Below, piece by piece: positions 1-6,175 of a stretch of 9,516 nucleotides of DNA. The stretch's first letter is position 1. Every line of letters starts with the position of its first letter. Origin of the DNA: Anaerolineae bacterium (GTDB lineage Bacteria > Chloroflexota > Anaerolineae > 4572-78); NCBI GenBank assembly GCA_027022125.1, contig JALVZI010000575.1:10463-19978 (forward strand), in the 5' to 3' direction. The translations under genes were made by a program, and so were the position numbers. The notes below the pieces were generated by a model. It saw only the letters and a program-made list of their open reading frames with translations, was not told where the DNA came from and did no database searches.

Positions 1-917
1 TTCGCCACACCCCGCTTGTGCCCAGCCGATATTTGAGTCAACTGTGCGATGCCGACGTGTGGCTGAAACTCGATTTTCTGCAGCCGACCGGCAGTTTTAA
101 AGTGCGCGGCGCGCTGAACAAACTGTCGCTGCTGGCGGAAAGCGGGCAATTCAACGGGGTGGTCACTGCCAGCGCGGGGAATCACGGGCTGGGGGTAGCG
201 TATGCCGCCGAATCGCTGCAACTGTCGCCGGTGACGGTGTTCATCCCCAAAAATGCGCCGCAATCGAAACGCCGCAAACTGGCGCAATATCCCGTCACCG
301 TGAAAGAGGCGGGCGAAACGTATGATGCCGCCCATCACGCCGCAGAAACCTTCGCGGCAGAAACGGGCGCGCAATACATTTCCGCCTATAATGATGTGGA
401 TGTGATTTTGGGACAGGGCACGTGCGGGCTGGAAATTATGATGGGGTTGCCGTCCGCCGATATTCTGCTGGTTCCCACCGGTGGCGGCGGGCTGGTCAGC
501 GGTATTGCGCTGGCGACAAAAGCAATCAATCCCGGCACAGACATCATCTCGGTGCAACCGGCGGCATCGCCCGCCGCGAAACTGTCGCTGGCGCAGGGCT
601 TTCCCATTGACCCGTATGAGCACGAACCCACGCTCGCCGACGGGCTGGCGGGTGGTTTCGGTAGCATTCCGTTTTATCTGGCACGCACGCTCATCGAAAC
701 GGTGCTGGTTCACTCGGAAACCGAAATTCGACGGGCGATTTTCACCCTGCTCGACCGCGAACAACTGTTGGTGGAGGCATCGGGGGCGATAGCCATCGCG
801 CCGTTGCTGGCAGACCCGGCTCGGTTTGCCGGAAAAACGGTGGTGTGTGTGCTCACCGGCGCAAACATTGACAGCGCCGTCGTTGCCGATATTGTGCGCG
901 AACACCGGAAAAATTAA
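1..917 (+). CDS. Threonine/serine dehydratase, PLP fold-type II, 5' end cut by window
   Basis: Deaminates L-threonine (or serine) to a 2-oxo acid and ammonia, using pyridoxal phosphate, in the cytosol. The reading frame is open to the left edge: codons before the GTG at 18 read RHTPLVPSRYLSQ, which matches the family's N-terminal TPL..S..L motif. That GTG is therefore internal and only a short N-terminus is missing. About 304 residues are visible. The PLP lysine is in TGSFKVRGA (codon 99-101), the substrate loop is SAGNHGLGVA, the phosphate-binding glycine loop is VPTGGGGLVSG (471-503), and a C-terminal CVLTGANID is present. No ACT regulatory domain follows, so it is a short catabolic or housekeeping form rather than the long allosteric IlvA type. 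GLAGG and the S-G-A motif near the end also fit EutB-like or serine-racemase-like relatives, so the substrate is uncertain. The family assignment is secure. Confidence 0.9.
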   Translation, partial: RHTPLVPSRYLSQLCDADVWLKLDFLQPTGSFKVRGALNKLSLLAESGQFNGVVTASAGNHGLGVAYAAESLQLSPVTVFIPKNAPQSKRRKLAQYPVTVKEAGETYDAAHHAAETFAAETGAQYISAYNDVDVILGQGTCGLEIMMGLPSADILLVPTGGGGLVSGIALATKAINPGTDIISVQPAASPAAKLSLAQGFPIDPYEHEPTLADGLAGGFGSIPFYLARTLIETVLVHSETEIRRAIFTLLDREQLLVEASGAIAIAPLLADPARFAGKTVVCVLTGANIDSAVVADIVREHRKN

Positions 918-924
918 CACGGTT

Positions 925-937
925 GATAACTTTCCAT
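925..937 (+). repeat. 13-bp direct repeat, left copy
   Basis: The motif GATAACTTTCCAT lies just after the dehydratase stop and recurs exactly at 1094-1106. The two copies bracket the 156-bp segment carrying the palindromic pair. They could be a target duplication from insertion of that segment, or a repeated regulatory motif. The segment ends do not show clear terminal inverted repeats, so insertion is only a possibility. Confidence 0.6.
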
Positions 938-955
938 GTGACTGTTTAGGGAGAT

Positions 956-1018
956 GGGAAAAACGCCCTTCGATACGCGGTTCGCGCAGCGAACCGCTAC
1001 TCAGGATGCGTTTTTCCC
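956..1018 (+). repeat. REP-like palindromic unit A
   Basis: Outer arms GGGAAAAACGC (956-966) and GCGTTTTTCCC (1008-1018) are perfect 11-bp inverted repeats. Between them the core reads CCTTCGATACG, then a perfect 9-bp hairpin (977-985 with 989-997, GCA loop), then CTACTCAGGAT. The core resembles short interspersed palindromes seen in many bacterial genomes (the CCTTCGA...TCAGGA type); this is from memory, not a search. It is non-coding, although an upstream in-frame extension of the HAD reading frame runs through it. Confidence 0.8.
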
Positions 1019-1072
1019 TGCCGATTTCATCCTGAGTAGCCCGCAGGGCGTATCGAAGGGTGAAATCGGCAG
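1018..1072 (-). repeat. REP-like palindromic unit B, inverted relative to unit A
   Basis: Outer arms CTGCCGATTTCA (1018-1029) and TGAAATCGGCAG (1061-1072) are perfect 12-bp inverted repeats, unrelated in sequence to the arms of unit A. Read on the minus strand the core is CCCTTCGATACG, a small hairpin (GCCC, TGC loop, GGGC), then CTACTCAGGA, the same core as unit A. Because the two cores are inverted, the units also pair with one another: 966-978 with 1048-1060 (13 bp) and 998-1008 with 1028-1038 (11 bp). The pair could form a large cruciform, or an RNA structure between the dehydratase and HAD genes. Confidence 0.8.
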
Positions 1073-1093
1073 AATACCACCGTACGCTGTACA

Positions 1094-1106
1094 GATAACT
1101 TTCCAT
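1094..1106 (+). repeat. 13-bp direct repeat, right copy
   Basis: Exact second copy of GATAACTTTCCAT (first at 925-937), ending 15 nt before the HAD start codon. It is immediately preceded by, and shares its first G with, the 8-bp palindrome CTGTACAG (1087-1094). Confidence 0.6.
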
Positions 1107-1121
1107 CGGGAATACATTTTT

Positions 1122-1775
1122 ATGCCATTGCAACATGCTTTATTCGATTTGGACGATACATTATATCCCCGCAACACGCCGGTTATGCCCGCTATCGGCG
1201 AGCGCATAAAAACGTATCTGATGGAAACGCTGGGGCTGACATATCAGGAAGCCACCGAGCGGCGAGCATATTTCAATTACACGTATGGCACGGTTTTGCG
1301 CGGTTTATTGCAGGAAGAGGCGGTGGATATTGACGAATATCTGGAATTTGTGCACGATATTCCCGTGAAGGACTATATTCAACCGAACCCGGAACTTGCC
1401 GAGTGCCTGAAATCGCTGCCCCTGCGAAAATTCATTTTCACCAACTCGTACCGCAAACACGCCGAAAACGTGCTCGCTGCGCTGGGCGTGTCCGGTGCGT
1501 TTGAAGATATTTTCGACATCCGCACCGTCAATTATGTCAGCAAACCCGCGCTGCATCCGTATCTCACGGTGGTGCACCGGCTGAACACCACCCCCGAAAC
1601 CTGCGTTTATATTGATGACCAGTCTCGCAATTTAAAACAACCGAAACTGCTGGGCATGACCACCGTGCTGGTGGACGCCGACCCCAATCAGTGGGTGGAC
1701 ATCAGCGTGAAAAACGTGGTGGATGCGTGCTGGTCGCTGCATTATTTGGTTGATTATCAACAGGATGAGGATTGA
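1122..1775 (+). CDS. HAD-superfamily hydrolase, pyrimidine 5'-nucleotidase-like
   Basis: A 217-aa cytosolic phosphatase of the haloacid dehalogenase superfamily. Motif I is FDLDDTLY with nucleophile D9 and acid/base D11. Motif II is FTNS (106-109), the motif III lysine is K141 in SKPALHPY, and the motif IV acidic pair is D165-D166 in YIDDQSRN. A helical cap lies between motifs I and II (about 16-100). The overall pattern is that of the pyrimidine 5'-nucleotidase/SDT1-like subgroup, which dephosphorylates nucleoside monophosphates; the real substrate cannot be read from sequence. The ATG at 1122 is chosen because motif I must sit near the N-terminus; an in-frame extension back to 954 would translate the REP-like repeats. 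The Shine-Dalgarno sequence is weak (GGGA about 10 nt upstream). The stop lies 3 nt before the thioesterase ATG, so the two are probably co-transcribed. Confidence 0.85.
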   Translation: MPLQHALFDLDDTLYPRNTPVMPAIGERIKTYLMETLGLTYQEATERRAYFNYTYGTVLRGLLQEEAVDIDEYLEFVHDIPVKDYIQPNPELAECLKSLPLRKFIFTNSYRKHAENVLAALGVSGAFEDIFDIRTVNYVSKPALHPYLTVVHRLNTTPETCVYIDDQSRNLKQPKLLGMTTVLVDADPNQWVDISVKNVVDACWSLHYLVDYQQDED

Positions 1776-1778
1776 GTG

Positions 1779-2207
1779 ATGGAGAAACTGATTGCTCCCG
1801 ATACCGTTCACACCACGTTTCACGTTCGTTACGCCGAAACCGATGCGATGGGCATCGTGCATCACTCTATGTATCTGGTGTGGTTTGAAGAAGCTCGCAG
1901 CGCACTGATGCGCGTGCAGGGAACCAGTTACGCCCAATTTGAAGCCGATGGTGTGTCGCTGGCGGTGTCGGAGGTGGAAATGCGGTTCATCGCCCCGGCA
2001 AAATACGACCAACTCATTACTGTGGAATGCCGTTTGAGTGAGGTGAAAAGCCGGAAAATGACGTTTGAATACACCGTGTTCAATGCCGAAACCGGGCAAA
2101 AACTCACCACCGGCATCACCCAGCACATCTGCATCAATCGAGACGGCATAACCACCCGCATTCCCCCGCAATGGGTCAAACGTTGGTCGGTGACGGAAAA
2201 CAGTTGA
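1779..2207 (+). CDS. Acyl-CoA thioesterase, 4HBT/YbgC hotdog family
   Basis: A 142-aa single hotdog-fold protein that should hydrolyse acyl-CoA to free acid and CoA in the cytosol, usually as a tetramer. The diagnostic segment is Y18-A-E-T-D22-A-M-G-I-V-H28-H29, followed by YLVWFEEAR. D22 is the expected catalytic aspartate of the 4-hydroxybenzoyl-CoA thioesterase/YbgC group. The length matches the family. A GTG at 1776 abuts the upstream stop, but the ATG at 1779 is preferred because GAGG (1767-1770) then sits 8 nt away. The gene follows the HAD phosphatase by 3 nt and precedes two acyl-CoA ligases, so its likely role is to release or recycle acyl-CoA made by them; chain-length preference is unknown. 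Its TGA stop lies inside the -35 box of the next promoter. Confidence 0.88.
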   Translation: MEKLIAPDTVHTTFHVRYAETDAMGIVHHSMYLVWFEEARSALMRVQGTSYAQFEADGVSLAVSEVEMRFIAPAKYDQLITVECRLSEVKSRKMTFEYTVFNAETGQKLTTGITQHICINRDGITTRIPPQWVKRWSVTENS

Positions 2208-2232
2208 CAACTGCCGTTCACCCGTTTATACT
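2204..2232 (+). promoter_or_regulatory. Sigma70-type promoter for the first acyl-CoA ligase
   Basis: The -35 TTGACA (2204-2209) is a perfect consensus and the -10 TATACT (2227-2232) has one mismatch, with the optimal 17-nt spacer. Transcription should start near 2239, about 40 nt before the ATG at 2280. The -35 box includes the thioesterase TGA stop, so the ligases can be transcribed independently of the HAD-thioesterase pair. No obvious operator palindrome is visible. Confidence 0.8.
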
Positions 2233-2265
2233 TTCTATTGCCTATATCACAATTTAATAACTCTC

Positions 2266-2273
2266 GGAGGAGG
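2266..2273 (+). promoter_or_regulatory. Strong ribosome binding site of first ligase
   Basis: GGAGGAGG lies 6 nt before the ATG at 2280. It fixes that start against an in-frame TTG at 2238, which falls at or before the predicted transcription start. Confidence 0.85.
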
Positions 2274-2279
2274 AATTCA

Positions 2280-3998
2280 ATGGAGAAGATATGGCTCAAA
2301 GAATATGATGAGGGTGTCCCGCACACCATCGACATTCCCGATGTTACGGTTGACCACTTTTTGGTGAATGCCGCTCAGCGCTTTCCCAACAATACCGCGC
2401 TGATATTTTTCAACAAAAAGATAACCTTTGCGGAATTGAATGAAATGGTCAACCGGTTTGCTGCCGCATTGCAAGTGAGCGGCTTCAAAAAGGGCGACCG
2501 CATTGCACTGTATCTGCCCAACTGCCCGCAATATACCATCGCATATTATGGCGCACTGCGCGCGGGGGGCATCGTTGTGCCCAGCAATCCGCTGTACGTT
2601 CCCCGAGAGTTGGAACACCAGATAAAAGATTCCGGTGCAACATACATCGTTTCGCTCAGTTTGCTGTATGGACGGTTGAGAAAGGTTCGCAAAAATCTGA
2701 ACCTGAAACAGGTTATTGTTACCAACATCAAAGAATTTTTCCCGCCGATTACCAAACTTCTGTTCACCCTTTTCCGTGAAAATAAACCCGATATGAACGG
2801 CGAGCGTCACAGTTTGACCATTACCGATGAACCGGAAGGAACAATGTGGTTCCGCGACTTTTTGCGGTTGGGAACCAAAGGACCGGCGCCGGTAGAAGTT
2901 TCATCGGAAGATACCGCCGTGCTGATGTACACCGGCGGCACCACCGGCGTGCCGAAAGGCGCGCAACTCACCCACCATAATTTGGTTGCCAATGCTATGC
3001 AGGTTGCGGCGTGGATTCCCGACATGAAAGACGGCGAGGGGGTGATGATGACCGCTCTGCCGCTGACGCACAGTTACTCGATGACCGTTTGCCAAAACCA
3101 TTCCATCTATCGCGGATTCGCACAAGTGCTCATTCCCAATGCCCGCGATTTGACCGATGTGCTGAAAAATCTGGAAAAACACCGCGTAACACTTTTCCCC
3201 GGCGTGCCCACCCTGTACACCGCCATCAACAACCATCCCGATGTGAAAGCCGGAAAATACGACCTGTCATCCATCGAGGCGTGTATCAGCGGGGCGTCGG
3301 GTTTGCCGCAGGAAGTGCAGAAAGAGTTTATGAACATCACCGGCGGCAAACTCATCGAAGGGTACGGTTTGAGCGAGGCTTCGCCGGTGTGCACCACCAA
3401 CCCGCTCGGCAGTATGGGCAAAATCGGCACCATCGGTGTGCCAATGCCCAACACCGATGTGAAAATTGTCGATACCGAAACCGGGCAGAAAGTCCTGCCC
3501 ATCGGTGAAATCGGCGAATTGTGTGTGAACGGTCCGCAGGTGATGAAAGGCTATTGGAATATGCCCACCGAAACCGCCAACGTTTTGCGCACCGATGAAG
3601 AAGGCAGAGTGTGGCTACACACGGGCGATATTGCCGCGATGGATGAAGATGGATACATCACCATCAAAGACCGCAAAAAAGATATGATTATCGCCGGGGG
3701 ATACAATATCTATCCCAACGAAGTGGAGGATGTGCTGTACAGCCATCCCGCCATTTTAGAAGCGGCGGTGGTCGGTGTGCCGCACGAAACGCGCGGGGAA
3801 GTGGTCAAAGCCTTTGTGGTGCTGAAAGAAGGCGAATCGCTGACGGAGGAAGAATTGCGTCAGTGGTGCAAAAAAGAAATGCGGGCGTATATGGTTCCCA
3901 AATATGTAGAATTCCGCGATGAATTGCCCAAAACGATGGTCGGCAAAATTTTGCGCCGCCAATTGCTGGAAGAAGAGATGAAAAAACAGGGGAAGTGA
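2280..3998 (+). CDS. fadD: Long-chain fatty-acid-CoA ligase, first tandem copy
   Basis: A 572-aa AMP-forming acyl-CoA synthetase of the ANL superfamily. It adenylates a fatty acid with ATP and transfers it to CoA, feeding beta-oxidation or lipid synthesis at the cytosolic face. The nucleotide loop Y217-TGGTTGVPKG-227 has the GG form also found in E. coli FadD. EGYGLSE is at 360-366, HTGD at 447-450, the hinge DRKKDMI with GGYNIYPNE at 464-481, and the catalytic A10 lysine K556 in PKTMVGKI. Length and motif order are complete and nothing is missing. It has its own near-consensus promoter and a strong Shine-Dalgarno sequence. A paralogue of identical length lies 137 bp downstream; by eye they share roughly 70% of residues, rising to near identity at the C-terminus. 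Chain length and substrate (aliphatic or aromatic acid) cannot be read reliably. Confidence 0.93.
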   Translation: MEKIWLKEYDEGVPHTIDIPDVTVDHFLVNAAQRFPNNTALIFFNKKITFAELNEMVNRFAAALQVSGFKKGDRIALYLPNCPQYTIAYYGALRAGGIVVPSNPLYVPRELEHQIKDSGATYIVSLSLLYGRLRKVRKNLNLKQVIVTNIKEFFPPITKLLFTLFRENKPDMNGERHSLTITDEPEGTMWFRDFLRLGTKGPAPVEVSSEDTAVLMYTGGTTGVPKGAQLTHHNLVANAMQVAAWIPDMKDGEGVMMTALPLTHSYSMTVCQNHSIYRGFAQVLIPNARDLTDVLKNLEKHRVTLFPGVPTLYTAINNHPDVKAGKYDLSSIEACISGASGLPQEVQKEFMNITGGKLIEGYGLSEASPVCTTNPLGSMGKIGTIGVPMPNTDVKIVDTETGQKVLPIGEIGELCVNGPQVMKGYWNMPTETANVLRTDEEGRVWLHTGDIAAMDEDGYITIKDRKKDMIIAGGYNIYPNEVEDVLYSHPAILEAAVVGVPHETRGEVVKAFVVLKEGESLTEEELRQWCKKEMRAYMVPKYVEFRDELPKTMVGKILRRQLLEEEMKKQGK

Positions 3999-4022
3999 TA
4001 CGGGGGAAGTCCAAAGTCTTAC

Positions 4023-4062
4023 AAATGAGCAAATGAGCAAATGAGCGAATGGGCGAATGACC
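4023..4062 (+). repeat. 8-bp tandem repeat array, 5 units
   Basis: Three exact AAATGAGC units (4023-4046) are followed by the variants GAATGGGC (4047-4054) and GAATGACC (4055-4062). The array lies in the spacer between the two ligase genes and continues, after a 9-nt gap, into a second tandem array. It is non-coding here and could change length by replication slippage. Confidence 0.85.
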
Positions 4063-4071
4063 AATGAAAAA

Positions 4072-4099
4072 ATCACGCATCACTCATCACGCATCACGT
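4072..4099 (+). repeat. 7-bp tandem repeat array, 4 units
   Basis: The units are ATCACGC, ATCACTC, ATCACGC and ATCACGT, each differing by at most one base from the consensus. They resemble heptameric short tandem repeats known from cyanobacteria and other environmental bacteria. The array ends 36 nt before the second ligase start and 22 nt before its ribosome binding site. Confidence 0.85.
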
Positions 4100-4135
4100 T
4101 TCAAGTAGCAGTGTTATCTTCAGGAGTGATACCAA

Positions 4136-5854
4136 ATGGAACGAATTTGGCAAAAGGCATACGACCCCAGCGTCCCGCACCATGTCGAAATTCCCGACGA
4201 AACCATTGAGCAAGCGTTGGCAAAATCGGCGGCGGACTTTCCAAACCAGCCCGCGCTGATATTTTACAATCACACCATCACCTTTGCCGAGTTGAATGCG
4301 CTGGTGGACAAATTTGCCGCCGCACTGCAGGCAAACGGCTTGCAAAAAGGTGATCGCGTGTCGCTGTATCTGCCCAACTGCCCGCAATATACCATCGGCT
4401 ATTATGGCACGCTGCGTGCGGGCGGCATTGTTGTGCCCACCAACCCGCTGTACGTTCCCCGCGAAATTTCGCACCAAATTCGAGATTCCGGCGCGAAATT
4501 TATGGTGTCGCTCAGCCTGATGTACGACCGCGTGCGCAAAGTTCGCGGCGAGTTGGGACTGCAAAAAGTTATCGTCACCAGCATAAAAGAGTATTTCCCC
4601 CCGATTCTCAAATTGCTTTTCACCCTGCTGAAAGAAAATAAACCCGATATGAACGGCGAACGCCATCGTGTGGATATTTCCGGCGATGCCGACACCGTCT
4701 GGTTTCAGGATTTTCTGCGCGAAGGTAGCGGCAAGCCTGCGCCGGTCGAAATTCAACCGGAAGATACCGCCGTGCTGATGTATACCGGCGGCACCACCGG
4801 CGTGCCGAAAGGGGCGCAACTCACCCACCGAAACATTATCGCCAATGTGGTGCAAACCGCCGGCTGGATTCCCGGCATCAAACGGGGCAAAGGCGTGACG
4901 ATGAGCGCTCTGCCGTTGACTCACAGTTACGGGATGACCGCCTGCCAAAACTGGTCAATCTATTTGGGATTAGCACAGGTGCTCATCCCCAATCCCCGCG
5001 ATTTGGACGATGTGCTGAAAAATCTCACCCGCCATAAAGTAACGTTTTTCCCCGGTGTGCCGACGCTGTATAACGCCATCAACAACCATCCCGATGTGAA
5101 AGCGGGCAAATACGACCTGTCGTCCATCGAAGTGTGTCTCAGTGGTGCGGCGGGACTGCCGCCGGAGGTGCAGAAGGAATTTATGCGGGTAACGGGCGGT
5201 AAACTGGTCGAGGCTTATGGCTTGAGCGAAACCACGCCTGCCGTCACCATCAACCCGGTGGAGAGCACCGGTAAAATCGGTACCATCGGCGTGCCCATCC
5301 CCAACACCGATGTAAAAATTGTGGATGCCGAAACGGGCGAAAAAGAAATGCCGCTCGGCGAAGTGGGTGAATTGTGCGTGCGCGGTCCGCAGGTGATGAA
5401 AGGTTATTGGAATATGCCCACCGAAACCGCCAATGTCCTTCGCCCCGATAAAAACGGCGATGTGTGGCTGTACACCGGCGATTTGGCGATAATGGATGAA
5501 GACGGGTTCGTGAAAATTGTTGACCGCAAAAAAGATATGATTATCTCCGGCGGATTCAACATCTACCCCAACGAAGTGGAATATATTTTGTACCAGCATC
5601 CGGCGGTGTTGGAAGTGGCGGTGGTCGGTGTGCCGCACGAAACGCGCGGCGAGGTGGCGAAAGCGTTTGTGGTGTTGAAAGAAGGCGAATCGCTGACGGA
5701 GGAAGAATTGCGTCAGTGGTGCAAGCAGGAAATGCGGGCGTATATGGTTCCCAAATATGTAGAATTCCGCGATGAATTGCCCAAAACGATGGTCGGCAAA
5801 ATTTTGCGCCGCCAATTGCTGGAAGAGGAATTGCAGAAGCAGGGGGGAAAGTAA
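4136..5854 (+). CDS. fadD: Long-chain fatty-acid-CoA ligase, second tandem copy
   Basis: A 572-aa AMP-forming acyl-CoA synthetase, paralogous to the gene just upstream and of exactly the same length. All core motifs are present: Y216-TGGTTGVPKG, AYGLSE, YTGD, DRKKDMI with GGFNIYPNE, and catalytic K555 in PKTMVGKI. AGGAG (4122-4126), 9 nt before the ATG, supports this start. Residues differ most around the putative acyl pocket and linker stretches (for example the 186-215 region and EACISGASG versus EVCLSGAAG), so a different substrate range is plausible but unproven. No good promoter is visible in the 137-bp spacer, so read-through from 2204 is likely. Nucleotides 5676-5826 match 3823-3973 of the first copy with only three differences, much closer than the rest of the pair. 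Confidence 0.93.
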   Translation: MERIWQKAYDPSVPHHVEIPDETIEQALAKSAADFPNQPALIFYNHTITFAELNALVDKFAAALQANGLQKGDRVSLYLPNCPQYTIGYYGTLRAGGIVVPTNPLYVPREISHQIRDSGAKFMVSLSLMYDRVRKVRGELGLQKVIVTSIKEYFPPILKLLFTLLKENKPDMNGERHRVDISGDADTVWFQDFLREGSGKPAPVEIQPEDTAVLMYTGGTTGVPKGAQLTHRNIIANVVQTAGWIPGIKRGKGVTMSALPLTHSYGMTACQNWSIYLGLAQVLIPNPRDLDDVLKNLTRHKVTFFPGVPTLYNAINNHPDVKAGKYDLSSIEVCLSGAAGLPPEVQKEFMRVTGGKLVEAYGLSETTPAVTINPVESTGKIGTIGVPIPNTDVKIVDAETGEKEMPLGEVGELCVRGPQVMKGYWNMPTETANVLRPDKNGDVWLYTGDLAIMDEDGFVKIVDRKKDMIISGGFNIYPNEVEYILYQHPAVLEVAVVGVPHETRGEVAKAFVVLKEGESLTEEELRQWCKQEMRAYMVPKYVEFRDELPKTMVGKILRRQLLEEELQKQGGK

Positions 5855-5860
5855 CCGCGA

Positions 5861-5877
5861 GGCGGGCATCGCCCGCC
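5861..5877 (+). terminator. GC-rich hairpin after second ligase, possible terminator
   Basis: A perfect 7-bp stem GGCGGGC/GCCCGCC with an ATC loop begins 6 nt after the ligase stop. No T-run follows, so it is not a classic intrinsic terminator; it may stabilise the 3' end or be a dispersed palindrome. A second imperfect inverted repeat (5935-5943 with 5953-5960) sits closer to the convergent 70-aa gene and could act on transcripts of either strand. Confidence 0.4.
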
Positions 5878-5962
5878 GAAACAACCGCCAACCGGCAAAT
5901 GCGGAGATGGCTTCGCGATAACAGATGACCGGTCAACGCGCGGAAACTTATTCCCGCGTTCA

Positions 5963-6175
5963 CTAATCGCCTTGTTCGGTGATTTTTGTCCTTCGAGCCA
6001 TTGCCTTTCGGCTGATTTCTTCCAGACTCAACTCTTCATCCATGTCTTGTCGCCACTTGGTGTAATCAAAAGGCTCACGTTGAATTAGCGCCACAAAACG
6101 CTCTGCCTCGACATCTCCAAGATAACGTACAAGCAACTGAAAACCTTTGGATTTGATTTCTGTATCTGTAATCAT
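5963..6175 (-). CDS. 70-aa partner protein of the PIN nuclease (candidate antitoxin)
   Basis: A small, highly charged protein of 70 residues. Its N-terminal half looks helical (TEIKSKGFQLLVRYLG, then VEAERFVALI), followed by REPFDYTKW, an acidic stretch (MDEELSLEEIS) and a basic tail (RKAMARR). I do not recognise a ribbon-helix-helix, AbrB or other standard DNA-binding fold. Its ATG overlaps the TGA of the PIN gene (ATGA, 6172-6175), implying translational coupling. From memory, small proteins with this VEAERF...REPFDYTKW pattern accompany PIN proteins in cyanobacteria and some archaea, so an antitoxin or partner role is inferred. The gene is encoded after the nuclease, the reverse of the common order. 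It ends 108 bp from the convergent ligase gene. Confidence 0.7.
   Translation of the reverse strand: MITDTEIKSKGFQLLVRYLGDVEAERFVALIQREPFDYTKWRQDMDEELSLEEISRKAMARRTKITEQGD

Noticed and set aside
954..1121. In-frame 5' extension of the HAD gene
   Set aside because: It would translate the REP-like palindromes, and the HAD motif I must be near the N-terminus; the ATG at 1122 fits.
1632..2210. 192-codon minus-strand frame opposite the HAD/thioesterase junction
   Set aside because: It spans two well-supported genes on the other strand and has no recognisable motif.
2238..2279. In-frame TTG extension of the first ligase
   Set aside because: It coincides with the predicted transcription start, while the ATG at 2280 has a strong ribosome site and aligns with the start of the paralogue.
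4023..4099. CRISPR array
   Set aside because: Units are 7-8 bp, directly abutting and without spacers, so these are simple tandem repeats.
4094..5884. Long minus-strand frames opposite the second ligase (284 and 304 codons), with a similar one opposite the first
   Set aside because: They occupy the same antisense phase opposite both paralogues, as expected from codon bias of the ligases, and lack recognisable domains.
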